This document shows positions 10,861 through 22,045 of a stretch of DNA of 64,000 nucleotides, in pieces; position 1 is the stretch's first letter, and each line of letters opens with the position of its first letter. This DNA comes from Prosopocoilus inquinatus (Eukaryota; Arthropoda; Insecta; Coleoptera; Lucanidae), in the NCBI GenBank assembly GCA_036172665.1, contig CM069870.1, positions 70,928,212 through 70,992,211 of the forward strand, given 5' to 3'. The notes beneath the pieces are model-generated. The model had not been told where the DNA came from and ran no database searches. It saw only the letters and a program-made list of their open reading frames with translations. The translations under genes and the position numbers were made by a program.

Positions 10861-12120
10861 GAGAAGGTTGATGACCGAAGTGGATGGAATGAGGGGGTTA
10901 AAAGGGTGGAAAGTAGGAAGCAAAAATGGACGAAACAGTCGTCGCCCCACATGGGTAACAGATTTGGAAAAGCTTAAGAAAAACAACTTAAGAGATGGAA
11001 ATCGAAGACATGGAAAGGTCTGAGGAATTCAAGGAAGAGTTGTTGGGCGAAAGGTTAAAGTCAACAGAGGAGATGCATTTGAAGGGGAAACTAAATAAAA
11101 CAAACAAAAATTCACCCGATAAGCGCAGTGGGTGGAAAGAATATAGAAGGCGTGGATGGTGCGAAGGAAATGGATGAAACAAATGGATATAAACATCCGC
11201 CACCTCACAAGTGTGCTTAAGATAGGGAAGTCGAGGTGATAGATGGATGCATCTGATGTAAAGGAAGACTTATAATCGCTACAGAAGATAAAGGGATGGG
11301 CAATAGAAGGGAGATGTCATTGAAAAAAGTGGACACGGGCAATGAACGCAAGTAGAAGAAAGTCGGCGATCGCATAAACCGAGGAAAAACGGATAAGCGA
11401 ATGAAAACATTCGCCATCATCCCACAAGGGTTGTGGAAGTTTAAAAAAAAAGAGATGGAAGCCGAAGGCATGGAAGGGTGCAAAAGAACGCAAGTTTGGG
11501 GATGACAAAAGAAAAGGAGAGAAAAACCTAGACCTCGGAAGAGGAAAGTTTTAACCTCTGATTTTGTCCGGCAATGGTGGATCGTTCGGATTGAATATCT
11601 TGTATTGAAGGATGAAAGAAGAAGAGAGGAGATGAAGACTTGCGCGTTGTTAAAACTATGAAAGCCAACAAAAGGGAGTAAAAATTTCATGGAAAGGTGT
11701 AAGGAATTCAAGTTTGGGATTCAAGAAGAAGAGAAGAAGAGGAGATAAAGACCTGGGCATAGGAAGAGGAAAGCCAAAGAACGTATAATTGATGACAATT
11801 ACTTAAGAAGGGGAACGAGGTTGTTAGAGGAGGAGAAGTTGTTTGGTGTGGAAGGAATGGAAGGGCGAAGAATTAAAGACTTCTTCAAAACTTTACTATT
11901 CCATCTGCTAACTTACTGTTAACCACGAAGGAAGAAAACAGGTTTCTCTTAAAAACTCTTCTTTTATCTTCCTGTTTGGAATCATTGTTGGTCCAATTCT
12001 ACTCTAGGATTCCCGAACCATTTCCTGCGGGGTGGTTTGAAGAAACGCTTTTTATAAGTTACTGTCCTTCTCAGAACTTTTTGAAGAGAAAAAATAATAA
12101 TAAGAGCAAGTGAAACAAAC
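10861..12120. other. Purine-rich degenerate sequence following the array
   Basis: The G/A bias of the plus strand continues to about 11900 with scattered related blocks (GGAAGAGGAAAG at about 11538 and 11761), but no regular period is clear. Open frames here are short, low in complexity and unlike any family I recognise. Confidence 0.35.
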
Positions 12121-12559
12121 TTTATTGGCCGGATCGAAGCTTTGGAAGGTCAATGAAGGCTACACCGTTAAAAAAATGTTTTGTGCAAGTGATAATAAAA
12201 TCGTCTGTTTGTGCTGGCCTGCAGTTAAGAATAGCACCAGACGGTCTAAAAATAGACGCGCGAAAGAAGCAGGTCGTAGGTGGCAAGATAATAAACGGAC
12301 GGACTTCTTCGTCAAAACAGACGACAAAGTGCGAGGTTAAGTCGCATCCAATTATCGCGATTACATAATTTTTATGCATCGTGGAAGGAAACGACGCACG
12401 TCTCTTCATATTTCCGAAGATACCGCCGCCAATCCAAATCCCAGATCCTCTTCTTGTGATTGATGTCCTTTCGGAAGTGGAAATAGGCTTTTGAGAACAA
12501 GTTTTTGGAAGCTTTGGAAAAATTTGGTAATCTTCTCGTGGTCGCCAATGTATTTTATT

Positions 12560-13700
12560 ACTGACTACGTCTGAGGGAGCTTCCAAAACTGTAGGGCGAT
12601 CATCAACCTCCTCCAGCTTATCTCCTTCTTCGCATCTTCCACTTCTAAGGGCGTTTCCAAAACTGTAGAGCGATCGTCGACTCTTTAGGACTTTCCTTCT
12701 CCGCATCTCCCAGTTCTGTGGGCTTTTCCAAAATTGGATCGACCTCTTCCAGTTGTTCATCCTCTGGAATTTCTTTTTCCGCGTCTTCTATGGGCGTTTG
12801 CAAAATAGTTGAGCCATCCATCAACTTTTATAACCTCAGATTCTGGTGGTTTTGGCACAATAGCTTCACTCACTTCATTATGAACGAAAGCTTGGACGTT
12901 CAGGAGGTTCTTCCAACAATTGTAATGCTTCAGAGATATTTTCTGGTTGAGCATTGCTTCTTCCAGTTCGTCTTCTGGACTATCCAGTTTCGTCATCTTT
13001 TGAAATTTCTTTTTCCGCATCTTCCACGGTACCAAAAATGGTTGAGCGATCAACTTCTGATTCTGGTGGCTGTGACTTAACAGTTTCCCCCTTAATGCCT
13101 ATCACCTCATCAATAAATGGTCCTGCAACGTTTCCAAAATTGTGAGGCGATCGTTAATCTCTACCAATTTATCTCTTGGACTTATCTTTTGCGCGAAAAC
13201 GTCCTCTTCGTGGCGTTTTCGAAGCTCTGATTCTGGTTGTTGTGGCATCGCAATAGTTTTCCTCTTAAAGGTTGACATTTCATTAATTGGTGTATCGATT
13301 TTATGAACAGGTCCTGGTTTTCCGCAAAGAATTTTTTGCTGATCAGCGCTACTGATCAGTTGCCGTCCTTCTAATCCCTTTTTTCTTCTTTTGGAATTTT
13401 GGAATCATTACTGTGAAAGTTTCCAAAATTTTGGGACAATTAGAAATCTTCTCCAGTTCATCTTTTGGAATTATCTTTCGCGCAACTTCCTCTTTCGGGG
13501 GCGTTTCCAAAATTGTGGGGCGATCATCAACTTCTTCCAAAATGTACGTATCTTTTGAAATTATCTTCTCGGGAACTTTCTTCTCTAAGGGCGTTTCCAA
13601 AATTGCTGAGTCATCATCGTATACCTCTTCCAGCTTGTCTTTTGAGCTTCCTTTTTCCATGGTTTTGGAAATGTAATAAGCTCGTTCGGATTCTAACATT
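12560..13700 (-). pseudogene. Decayed repetitive coding-like region (LEEVDDRPTILETP units)
   Basis: On the minus strand several frames encode variants of one unit of roughly 30-35 residues: KLEEVDDRPTVLEAP (about 12570-12625), DGSTILQTPIEDAEKEIPE (about 12770-12820), EEVDDRPTILETPPKEE (about 13490-13540) and YDDDSAILETPLEKK (about 13585-13625). Frame breaks separate the units. The matching DNA landmark on the plus strand is GGCGTTTCCAAAATTGTGG. It is acidic and rich in lysine and proline, reminiscent in composition of elastic or scaffold repeat proteins, but I do not recognise the family. It may be a dead gene, or a minisatellite that happens to stay open. Confidence 0.4.
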
Positions 13701-14640
13701 GCCCGTGTGTAAGATTAATACCGAGGAGCTTCTGCTTGTAAAGTGAAAATCTTTTCATCCTTGTCGTCTTCTATTCCGCTCGGTTTAATAGGAACAGTCT
13801 CAACTTCCTGAATCTCAGCTTTTTTTGGAAGCTCAACTGAAGCGACAACTTAATTCGAAACTTTATTGTCTTCTTGTTGTTCTCTTTCGGTTTTCCTCGT
13901 CTTGGTTGCCACTGGCGTTCAGAAATGATAATTTCAAATAAATCGTGCTTTGGTGCTTCAGATTTCAAGTCCAAAAGTATTTCTTCTGCCTTCTGAGGTG
14001 ACTCATCAATTAAGAGTTGTTTTTTCTCTTCTATCTAGGCGTCTGTTGTTTTTTCCTCATGCTGCTATTGTGGTGGAGAAACTTGGTTTTTTTTCAAGAC
14101 CTTCTCATGGTCGTTCATCAATTTCGAATTCAAGAGGTGCTCTCTCTTGGATGTTTCTTCTTCAAGCTCTTTTTGTGTTAACTCTAGTTGTTTTCCTTCG
14201 AGACGTACTTCTTCTTTTTGGATGTCTACGGTTTTTTTTTTGTTCAAGCCGTTCTCCTGTCGGCTCACGAATTTCGTGCTGCTTTCCTTCTTCTTTCTGA
14301 ATTTCTATTGTTTCTTTTTCTTTAAGCTGTTGTTGTGGCTTGAGTTGTTTTCTTTTTCCTTTCGGATTTCTACGGTTTGTTCTAAGAACCATTCTTCTGA
14401 CTCGTCAGTTTCGAGTTCGTTTTCCTTCAAGAGAGACATTTTGTTCTTTTTAGGTGTCTGCTATTTTTTCTTCAAGCTGTTGTGTGGTGGTTCCCGGTTG
14501 TTTTGCTTCTTCTTTTTGGACCTCTATGGTTTTCTCTTCAAACCATTCAATGGGCACGTCTTCTTTCTGGATGTCTTTCGTTTTTACCTTTAAGCCACTC
14601 TTGTGGCAGTTGATGATTTCCTACTTTTTTGGACATCTGT
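13701..14640 (-). repeat. Degenerate repeats encoding lysine/glutamate-rich frames on the minus strand
   Basis: The plus strand is T/C-rich, with repeating blocks such as TTTCTTCTTTTTGGATGTCT and TTCAAGCCGTTCTC at roughly 100-130 bp. The minus strand has short open frames with motifs like VDIQKEEVRLEGKQ and IEIQKEEGKQHEI, separated by frame breaks. It adjoins the LEEVDD-type region and may belong to the same decayed locus. No domain recognised. Confidence 0.4.
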
Positions 14641-14644
14641 TATT

Positions 14645-15240
14645 TCTTCAAGCTGTCTGTCTCTCCAAAGGACTTTCGACTTTCGGTTTTATTTTTTTGA
14701 TCTATGGACTTTGTGGGGGTAGGAGAAAGTATTTTTACAAAAGGAGAACACAAAAGGTGACAGACTATCCCTTTTTGAACGCCATTTGCAGAAGCTACCA
14801 AGAAGAAAGAAAGGGATAGGAAGTCTTGAACCTTGCCTTCCATCTGTTGCTGTAAAAAAATAGGCATTTTTTTGGATGGGGGGAGGAAGAAAGGCTTTGG
14901 TTTTTTTTTCCTTTAAGTCATTCTCGTGGCAGCTCATGCTTTCCTCCTTTTTTTTTTGGACGTCTGTTATTTCTTCAAGCTGTCTGTCTCTCCAAAGGAC
15001 TTTCGACTTCCTTGTTTTGGTTTCACTTTTTTGATCTATTGATTTTCTTTGGGGAGGGGAGGAGAAGAAAGTATTTTTGCAAAGCAAGATCACAAAAAGT
15101 GACAAACTATCCCCTTTTGAACGCCATTTGCAGAAGCTACCAAGAAGAAGGAAAGGGATGGGAAGTCTTGAACCTTTACTTGCCCTCCATCTGTAAATAA
15201 TAGGCATTCTTTTGGATGGTGGAAGAAGGGAGGCTTACAA
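14645..15240. repeat. Two tandem copies of a 327-bp unit
   Basis: CAAGCTGTCTGTCTCTCC occurs at about 14649 and 14976. Both copies continue in parallel through CAAAGGACTTTCGACTT, a GAACGCCATTTGCAGAAGCT block and TAGGCATT(T/C)TTTTGGATGG. A shorter, more diverged third copy continues to about 15480 and leads into the next array. Confidence 0.75.
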
Positions 15241-15479
15241 GGGAAAATACGAAAGGCCCTCTTGAGTAGTGCCATTTGCAGAAGCTGAGAAGGTGAAGGG
15301 GAAGAAGGAGGAAGTTTGGAATCCTCTGCTACTTGTTTGCTGGTTGTTATCGATTCCTTTGGTCATTTGGTTATGTCGCTGTTAAAAAGTAGGGAAAGAA
15401 AGTCTGTTTGCAAGCCAAGATCATAAAAAGGGGTAGACTAAGACTTCCCCTTTTGAGTACTCTTTGCAGAAATTAAGAA

Positions 15480-16970
15480 GAAGTTTCGAATCCATTACTG
15501 TTATTATGATGTTATTCTTGTGATGGACGAGGATGATGTGAAGAGAGGATGTTTGCAAGAAGAAGTGAAGATGAGGATGATCTGAGGAAGGGATGTATGC
15601 AAGGCAAGATCATAAAAAGGGATAGACTAACACAACCCCTTTTGAGCCCTCTTTGGAGAAACTAAGAAGAAAAAGGAGGAAGAAGTTTCGAATCCATTAC
15701 TCTTTGGTTCTTGAATGTTATTATGTTATTCTTGTGATGGATGAGGATGATCTGAGGAAGGGATGTTTGCAAGGCAAGGTCATAAAAAGGGATAGACTAA
15801 CACAACCCCTTTTGAGCCCTCTTTGGAGAAACTAAGAAGGAAAAGGAGGGAGGAAGAAGTTTCGAATCCATTACTCTTTGGTTCTTGACTGTTATTATGT
15901 TATTCTTGTGATGGATGAGGATGATCTGAGGAAGGGATGTATGCAAGGCAAGATCATAAAAAGGGATAAAGTAACACTACCCCTTTTGAGCCCTCTTTGG
16001 AGAAACTAAGAAGAAAAAGGAGGAAGAAGTTTCGAATCCATTACTCTTTGGTTCTTGACTGTTATTATGTTATTCTTGTGATGGATGAGGATGATCTGAG
16101 GAAGGGATGTTTGCAAGGCAAGATCATAAAAAGGGATAGACTAACACAACCCCTTTTGAGCCCTCTTTGGAGAAACTAAGAAGGAAAAGGAGGGAGGAAG
16201 AAGTTTCGAATCCATTACTCTTTGGTTCTTGACTGTTATTATGTTATTCTTGTGATGGATGAAGATGATCTGAGGAAGGGAGGTATGCAAGGCAAGATCA
16301 TAAAAAGGGATAAACTAAGACTACCCCTTTTGAGTCCTCTTTGGAGAAACTAAGAAGAAAAAGGAGGAAGAAGTTTCGAATCCATTACTCTTTGGTTCTT
16401 GACTGTTATTATGTTATTCTTGTGATGGATGAGGATGATCTGAAGAAAGGATGTATGCAAGGCAAGGTCATAAAAAGGGATAGACTAACACAACCCCTTT
16501 TGAGCCCTCTTTGGAGAAACTAAGAAGGAAAAGGAGGGAGGAAGAAGTTTCGAATCCATTACTCTTTGGTTCTTGGCTGTCATTATGTTATTCTTGTAAT
16601 GGATGAGGATGATCTGAGGAAGGGATGTATGCAAGGCAAGGTCATAAAAAGGGATAGACTAACACAACCCCTTTTGAGCCCTCTTTGGAGAAACTAAGAA
16701 GGAAAAGGAGGGAGGAAGAAGTTTCGAATCCATTACTCTTTGGTTCTTGGCTGTCATTATGTTATTCTTGTAATGGATGAGGATGATCTGAGGAAGGGAT
16801 GTATGCAAGGCAAGGTCGTAAAAAGCGATAGATTAAGACTACCCCTTTTGAACCCTCTTTGGAGAAACTAAGAAGAAAAAGAGGAAGAAGTTTCGAATCC
16901 ATTACTGTTTGATTGTTGGCTGTTGTTATTATTTTCTTGTGATGGATGAGGATGATTTGGAAGTCATCTG
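15480..16970 (+). repeat. 172-bp satellite with dimeric (344-bp) higher-order repeats
   Basis: GATGAGGATGATCTGAGGAA recurs at about 15571, 15738, 15913, 16085, 16258, 16430, 16602 and 16778, at 167-176 bp spacing (mostly 172-176). Monomers alternate between GAAGAAAAAGGAGG and GAAGGAAAAGGAGGGAGG types. Near-identical 60-codon open stretches start at 15653, 15997 and 16341, exactly 344 bp apart. The last two monomers (from about 16518) are both of the second type, so the alternation ends there. The array is very homogeneous, so recently expanded or converted. Confidence 0.9.
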
Positions 16971-17187
16971 GTTTTGAAATCAGAGAAGAGAAAACGGTTG
17001 AGAGGTGATGGCCCCGCAAAAGCCATCGCAACTGCGATTGGTGAAAGAAATTTGGAGCGGAGCCAAAAAAAAAAAGGAAAGAAAAGAAAAAATCGCACGC
17101 AGCACGCACACATCTCGTTGTCCCAAATATCCGAGAGCCCGCCAATAATAATTGTCGAATATTTATGGAGCGTGCAAACTTTATGAC

Positions 17188-17195
17188 TATATAAG
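17188..17195 (+). promoter_or_regulatory. TATA box of a putative CYP306A1 promoter
   Basis: TATATAAG at 17188-17195 is followed by an initiator-like TCATAC at 17217-17222. The A at 17219 lies 31 bases downstream of the first T, the classical spacing. The next 130 bases end at a good splice donor. The link to CYP306A1 is inferred from position and strand. Confidence 0.4.
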
Positions 17196-17218
17196 TAGCT
17201 TACTATACAGGCGTGGTC

Positions 17219-17348
17219 ATACACACGCGAAACTCGTTCTTCCTTCAAATGCGAAGACCGACGACGACGACGACGACATACGTCGTCGTCCGTTGTGGTT
17301 CTCTCCGAAGAGGTCATTGTGATCGTTTTCGATTTTTACATTTTAAAG
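17219..17348 (+). other. CYP306A1: Putative 5' untranslated exon of CYP306A1
   Basis: The stretch from the predicted initiator to AAAG|GTCAGT at 17345-17354 would be a 130-base first exon. It would join the acceptor TTTGCAG that ends one base before the CYP306A1 ATG (21724), giving a good start context (AAAG before ATG). One caution: an upstream ATG at 17249, in poor context, opens a frame that would run through the splice and overlap the start of the main frame. Either this restrains translation, or the real first exon is elsewhere. A short GACGAC/GTCGTC inverted repeat lies at about 17261-17290. Confidence 0.35.
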
Positions 17349-17690
17349 GTCAGTTGCTCGAGAGGTAAACGAATTAAGATTATTTCAGCGCTGGCAGGAC
17401 GTTGCCATTTCGCGAAAAGAAAAGAAAAAAAAAAATGTCGGCGCGGTGCGTCAACCTTTGAAACCGAAATCGATTTTTGCGAAAACAAGACACGCTCTCT
17501 ACCTGCCGGATGGCGCAGACCATTTTTTTGTTCGGGTTCAAACCCGAAAAAAAAAAGAAAATAAAAACAAAAAATTAAAAAAAAAATTATATTGCCTTAA
17601 CCATCGCGTCGTCGTGTCTCAATCGCGCGCTTGATTTACATAAAACTCGAAATTAAATAAAATAATATTCAGAAAGCGCATCATGTATTT

Positions 17691-17710
17691 CCCCCCCCCC
17701 CCCCCCCCCC
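17691..17710 (+). repeat. Run of 20 cytosines
   Basis: Twenty consecutive C residues in otherwise AT-rich DNA. The length is likely polymorphic or assembly-uncertain. It can form an i-motif, with a G-quadruplex on the other strand. Confidence 0.9.
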
Positions 17711-18009
17711 GATACGTCGTTAAGTTTTTTGTTTTTGTTTTTTTTTGGGGGGAATCAAAACGACCGTTAATCTTCTCGCAGCAAACCGAAATCGACAGTC
17801 GCCTTCTCTTTCTTTTATCATTCTCATTCTAATGTAAAAATCAGTGGTCCTTAACATTTTGTTGGCCGTGGATCCTCCCCCAAATTTGCGAGACGCTGCT
17901 AACCCCTCCTCCCCCCCATACTCCTCGCCGTTCCATTTCCGAATTTAAAACAAACGAAAAAGTGAATGAAACGAATTTAAGAAGATCGTCGTGCACGGTT
18001 GCATTGCAA

Positions 18010-18390
18010 CATTTAAGATTCAAATTTGGCGCGTAAAAGTTTCAATTCGCAGTAATTTCTGATAGGGGGCGCCACTTCGTTTCATTACAAAATTTGAAAT
18101 AATCGAGAAAAATGCGCGAACTTATAAATAAATAAATGTCAGTTTAAATTTGGAGCGTAAAATTCTAATTCGTGGGAATTTCTATAGATGGCGCCACTTC
18201 GTTTCATGCACCAATTATGTCAAATAACCGACAAAAATGTATAAATTTAAAAGTAAATCAAAATGAGAAACGCTGGCTTAAATAGCAACAGATTTAAGAA
18301 GATCCAATCACGCCTTACTTTATTTAAAATTTAAATTTGGCGCGTACGAATTCTAATTCGTAGGAATTTCGATAGATGGCGCCGCATCGA
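18010..18390 (+). repeat. Three diverged copies of a short intronic repeat
   Basis: ATTTGG(C/A)GCGTA plus AATTCG landmarks occur at about 18025, 18147 and 18335. Each is followed by a TAGATGGCGCC or related GGCGCCACTTCG block. Spacing is irregular (about 120 and 190 bp). Confidence 0.6.
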
Positions 18391-18549
18391 TTATCGGATT
18401 GTTTGTATTCACTTTTTCTATCACAGTTTTCGAAACAACAGAAAGTAATTTTGGAATTGGGAACATCAGCGTTAAATTATTTCATTTATGACACATATAA
18501 AAGCGTTATTATTATTATTATTACCAGCACATTAATATCAAAATAAGTT

Positions 18550-21290
18550 TTGTTTGGTTGAATTCGGTTGGATTGGGTTGATCTTGGCTTGGTTTTACTT
18601 CACTTTATTGTTTTTAATTTTTCATAATTTTCTATGATTGGTTTTAGTTTTTTTTACAATTTCATTCCTTTTTCATCCTTAACAATTCTATCCTTGGATT
18701 AGATTTCTTTGGATTGGGTTGACCTTGAAACTTCTTCTTTCAATTTTTGTCTACATTTTTGGCAACGTTTACCTATATTTTTTGCTATTTTTTTTTTTAA
18801 ATAAATTCTTCGATTTTTACCTTTGTTTGGTTTAAATTTTTTGCCTTGGGATGATTTTAGTTGCGTCGGACTTGGAAGTATTTCTTAAATTCTCAACATT
18901 TCTCGGCAGTATTGACAATTTTTTTTTTGGAATTTTTTAATTGGTAAAATGTTTTCTTTCAACTTTTCGTAATTCTTCTTTTTTGTAATAATTCTTTCCT
19001 TGGATTGTCTTCACTTAGGTTATCTTCGCGAACGTTAGATCAGGTTTACTATTCTTCAAAGTTTAAAAAAACAATTGACTGTAATTTTTTAGAATTTCTT
19101 ATTTTTCGAGATATTTTACACTCGTTTTAATTTTTAAGAAATTCTTTCGTTACTTAGTGTTGGGCTGTGCTGGCACTGAAATAATTTTCCTAATTTGGAA
19201 CACATTATGTCAATTTTTTAAATTTATTTGCAATTTTTTTTGGTTGGCCTTAAAACTGCCTTTCAAATTTTGAACAGTTCTTGGTAATCTCTTTATTTTT
19301 TTTACAATGTTTTCAGTTTTCCTTAGATTGGGTTTACATTGAAATTATTCTGCAAATGTTTGACATTTTTTGAATTTCTTCCTTCCAAATTTAACATTTA
19401 ATTTTTTTTCCTTTTTTAACGTTTTTTTTTGTTTTATCGTGATTTGTTTGTTTTCAATTTCTTCGCTGTACAAATTTTGAAATAAATAAATAAAATTTTT
19501 TAATTCACCTTTTTATGATTATTTTCTTGCAATAATTCTATCCTTGGGTTGCCTTCACTTAGGTTACCTTCGTTTAGGTTGGGTTTACTATTCTGTTCAT
19601 CAACTTTTTAAAAATGTTTTATTGTAATTTGTTATTTTTCGTGATTTTTAACACTTGCTTTTAATTTTAATTTTTTTTCGCTGGGTTGACATGCTGGAAA
19701 CAATTTTTCATTTTTTTTGGTCTTAAACCTGTCTTTCAGATTTTGAACAGTTCTTAGAAATCTCTTTAATTTGTTTGCAATTTTTTGCAGTTTTCCTTGA
19801 GTTAGGTTGTTCTTGAATCTGTGTTTCAAATTTTGTACATTTCTTGTTAATTTGTTATTTTTTTTTTGCATTTTTGTACGTTGAACTGTTCTTCCAATAT
19901 CTGACATTTTTTGAATTTTTTCCCTCCAACGTTTAACAATTTTTAACCTGTCTCTCAAAGTTTTCAGAAACTGTTAATTTTTAACGTCTCTTTTGTTTCA
20001 ATTTTTCGTAATTTTTTTCGCTGCCTTGGCTTAGGTTGAGTTGACCTTGAAACATTTTTTTTGACATACTTAACATTCTCGGTCGTTTTAATTCTTTTTG
20101 TAATTTTTTAAAAATTTTTCGCTGGCTTGGCTCTAATTGCGTTTTCTTTAGTTGGGTATTGTTGGCACTTTTTATTTTATTTTTTTGTTCTTTCTCTGCC
20201 TTGGCCTATTTTTTCTTCAAATTTTTAAAATTCTTGGCAATTTTTAATTTTTTTAATTTTGAAATTTTTGACTCGGTTGGCTGGGTTAGGTTTCCTTCAG
20301 TTGGGTACCATTTGCCCTTTTTTTATTTTTTTTTAAATTTTTTCATTGCCTTAGTCTTAAAACTGCTTTTTCTTCAAATTTTTAATCTTCTTGGCGGTTT
20401 TAAGTTTTATTTGTTGGACTCTTGAAGTGCTTTGGCTGGCCTGACTTTAGTTGGTTTTTCTTCAGTTGCCTTTTCGTTGTTTTTTTTTTAAATTTTTTCT
20501 TGTCTTTGCCTTGAAACTATTTTCTCTTCAAATTTTTGACATTCTTGGCCATTTTAATTTTTTTTTGTTAGAATTTAGCAATTTTTTTACTGGACTGGCT
20601 TTAGTTTGGTTTCCTTCAGTTGGGTACTGTTACCCTTTTCTTTGTTTTTGTTTCCTTGCCTTGACCTTGAAACTATTTCTTCTTCAATTTTTTAACATTC
20701 TTGGCGATTTTAACTTCTTTTTTTGTTGGAATTTTGAAATTTTTGGCTGGGCTTGCTTTACTTGGGCTTTCTTCAGTTGGATACCACTTTCCTGTCTTTT
20801 GTTTTTAAATCTTTCCTTGCGTTGGCCTAAATTAGATTAGATTGGATTAGGTTGGCCTTGAAACTGTTTTTTTTCCAAATTTTTAACATTCTTCTGCAAT
20901 TTTTAATTATTTTGCAATAAATTAGATGCAAGTCAGTTCCGATTGCAGTGAACTTCCCTTGGACAGTTGATTGTTTCGACAATGTTTAGGAACCTCCTCA
21001 AGAAAAGTTAAGTCAAAAATTGGCCGCGAGATGACGCACGACAAACTGTTTTAATTTTTTGTTTTTTTGATTGGCTTTGGTTTTCTTTATTTGAGTGCTA
21101 TTGACCTTGTCTTTGATTCTAATTGTTTCTTTGCGTCGGCTTAGCTTAAGTTGAGTTGACCTTGAAAGTATTTTTCTTCAAATTTTTAACATTCTTGGCA
21201 TTATTTTTATTTTTATTTTATTGTAATTAAAAAGAAAATTTTTTTACTAGATTGGTTTTAGTTGGGTTGTCTTTACTTGGGTTCTGTTGT
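18550..21290 (+). repeat. Degenerate T-rich tandem array of about 155 bp
   Basis: The landmark TTCTTCAAATTTTTAA(A)CATTCTTGG recurs at about 20213, 20371, 20527, 20681, 20871 and 21177. Each copy is followed by TTGGNTGGNTT(T)AGTTGGGT and GGCCTTGAAACT blocks. Copies upstream of 20 kb are more diverged. A lone unit of the same family sits in intron 3 at about 43610-43760. Confidence 0.75.
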
Positions 21291-21723
21291 CAAATAAATA
21301 TTAATTTGGTTCTCGTAAACGTCAAGAAATGTTTTTGTGCTCGTTTAAATTTTAGTGATTAGAAGACAAAAGAAAAACCAATTTTCAATAAGGTTCAGCA
21401 TCGCACAGTTTGTTTTTCTTTCTTTTGTTTTTCAATCGGACGAATACTTTTGGACGGCAGTGTACACCAACTGAATTTTACTTGCGTCACGTCTGCGTAA
21501 GCATTTCGAATCCCTGCGCATAATCAAATCAAATATTGAAGTATATGTGCAACTTGAATGATTTGAATGCGACGAGCCTAAGTTATTCCGCTTACATATG
21601 CATGATGAGACAGACATCCGATGATCATCATCATCATAACCACCACCACCAATCTTCACCATCTTCACCATTCAGTCTTCCACATACCTACCGACGATCT
21701 TCAATATTTTTATTGCTTTGCAG

Positions 21724-22045
21724 ATGTTCCTCCTTCTTTGTGTCCTGGCCGTCCCGCTCTTGGCGACGGTCTTCCTCTTCTGGCTTCGAGCCAAGCGTAC
21801 CGATCTTCCCCCAGGTCCTTGGGGTTTGCCCTTCCTGGGCTATTTACCCTGGTTGGATCCGGAAGCCCCGCACGAGACTTTGGCGAAGCTGAGCGAGGAT
21901 TACGGCCCTGTTTACGGCCTCCATTTGGGCAGCGTCTACACCGTCGTCGTGTCCGATCATAGGCTGATAAGGCAAGTCCTGGCGAAAGAGGCGACCTCTG
22001 GAAGGGCCCCCTTGTACCTTACGTTCGGGATCATGAAAGGATATG
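21724..22045 (+). CDS. CYP306A1: CYP306A1 coding exon 1 (residues 1-107 and first base of 108)
   Basis: It starts at the ATG directly after a TTTGCAG acceptor and ends at ATATG|GTGAGT. It encodes the membrane anchor, PPGPWGLP hinge and the first beta-sheet region (LSEDYGPVYGLHLGS). Phase 1 exit. Confidence 0.93.

Larger units (their letters stand above)
17349..21723 (+). other. CYP306A1: Putative intron 1 of CYP306A1
   Basis: It starts with GTCAGT and ends with TTTATTGCTTTGCAG directly before the ATG. It contains a C20 run (17691-17710), three diverged repeats (18010-18390) and a long degenerate T-rich array (18550-21290). The acceptor is convincing; the donor depends on the proposed first exon. 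Confidence 0.35.

Noticed and set aside
12122..12760. 212-codon minus-strand open frame as an intact gene
   Set aside because: The repeat units change frame within it, so it mixes out-of-frame pieces. The region is better described as decayed repeats.
15480..16970. Regularly spaced repeats suggestive of a CRISPR array
   Set aside because: Whole 172-bp units repeat with no unique spacers, and the genome is eukaryotic.
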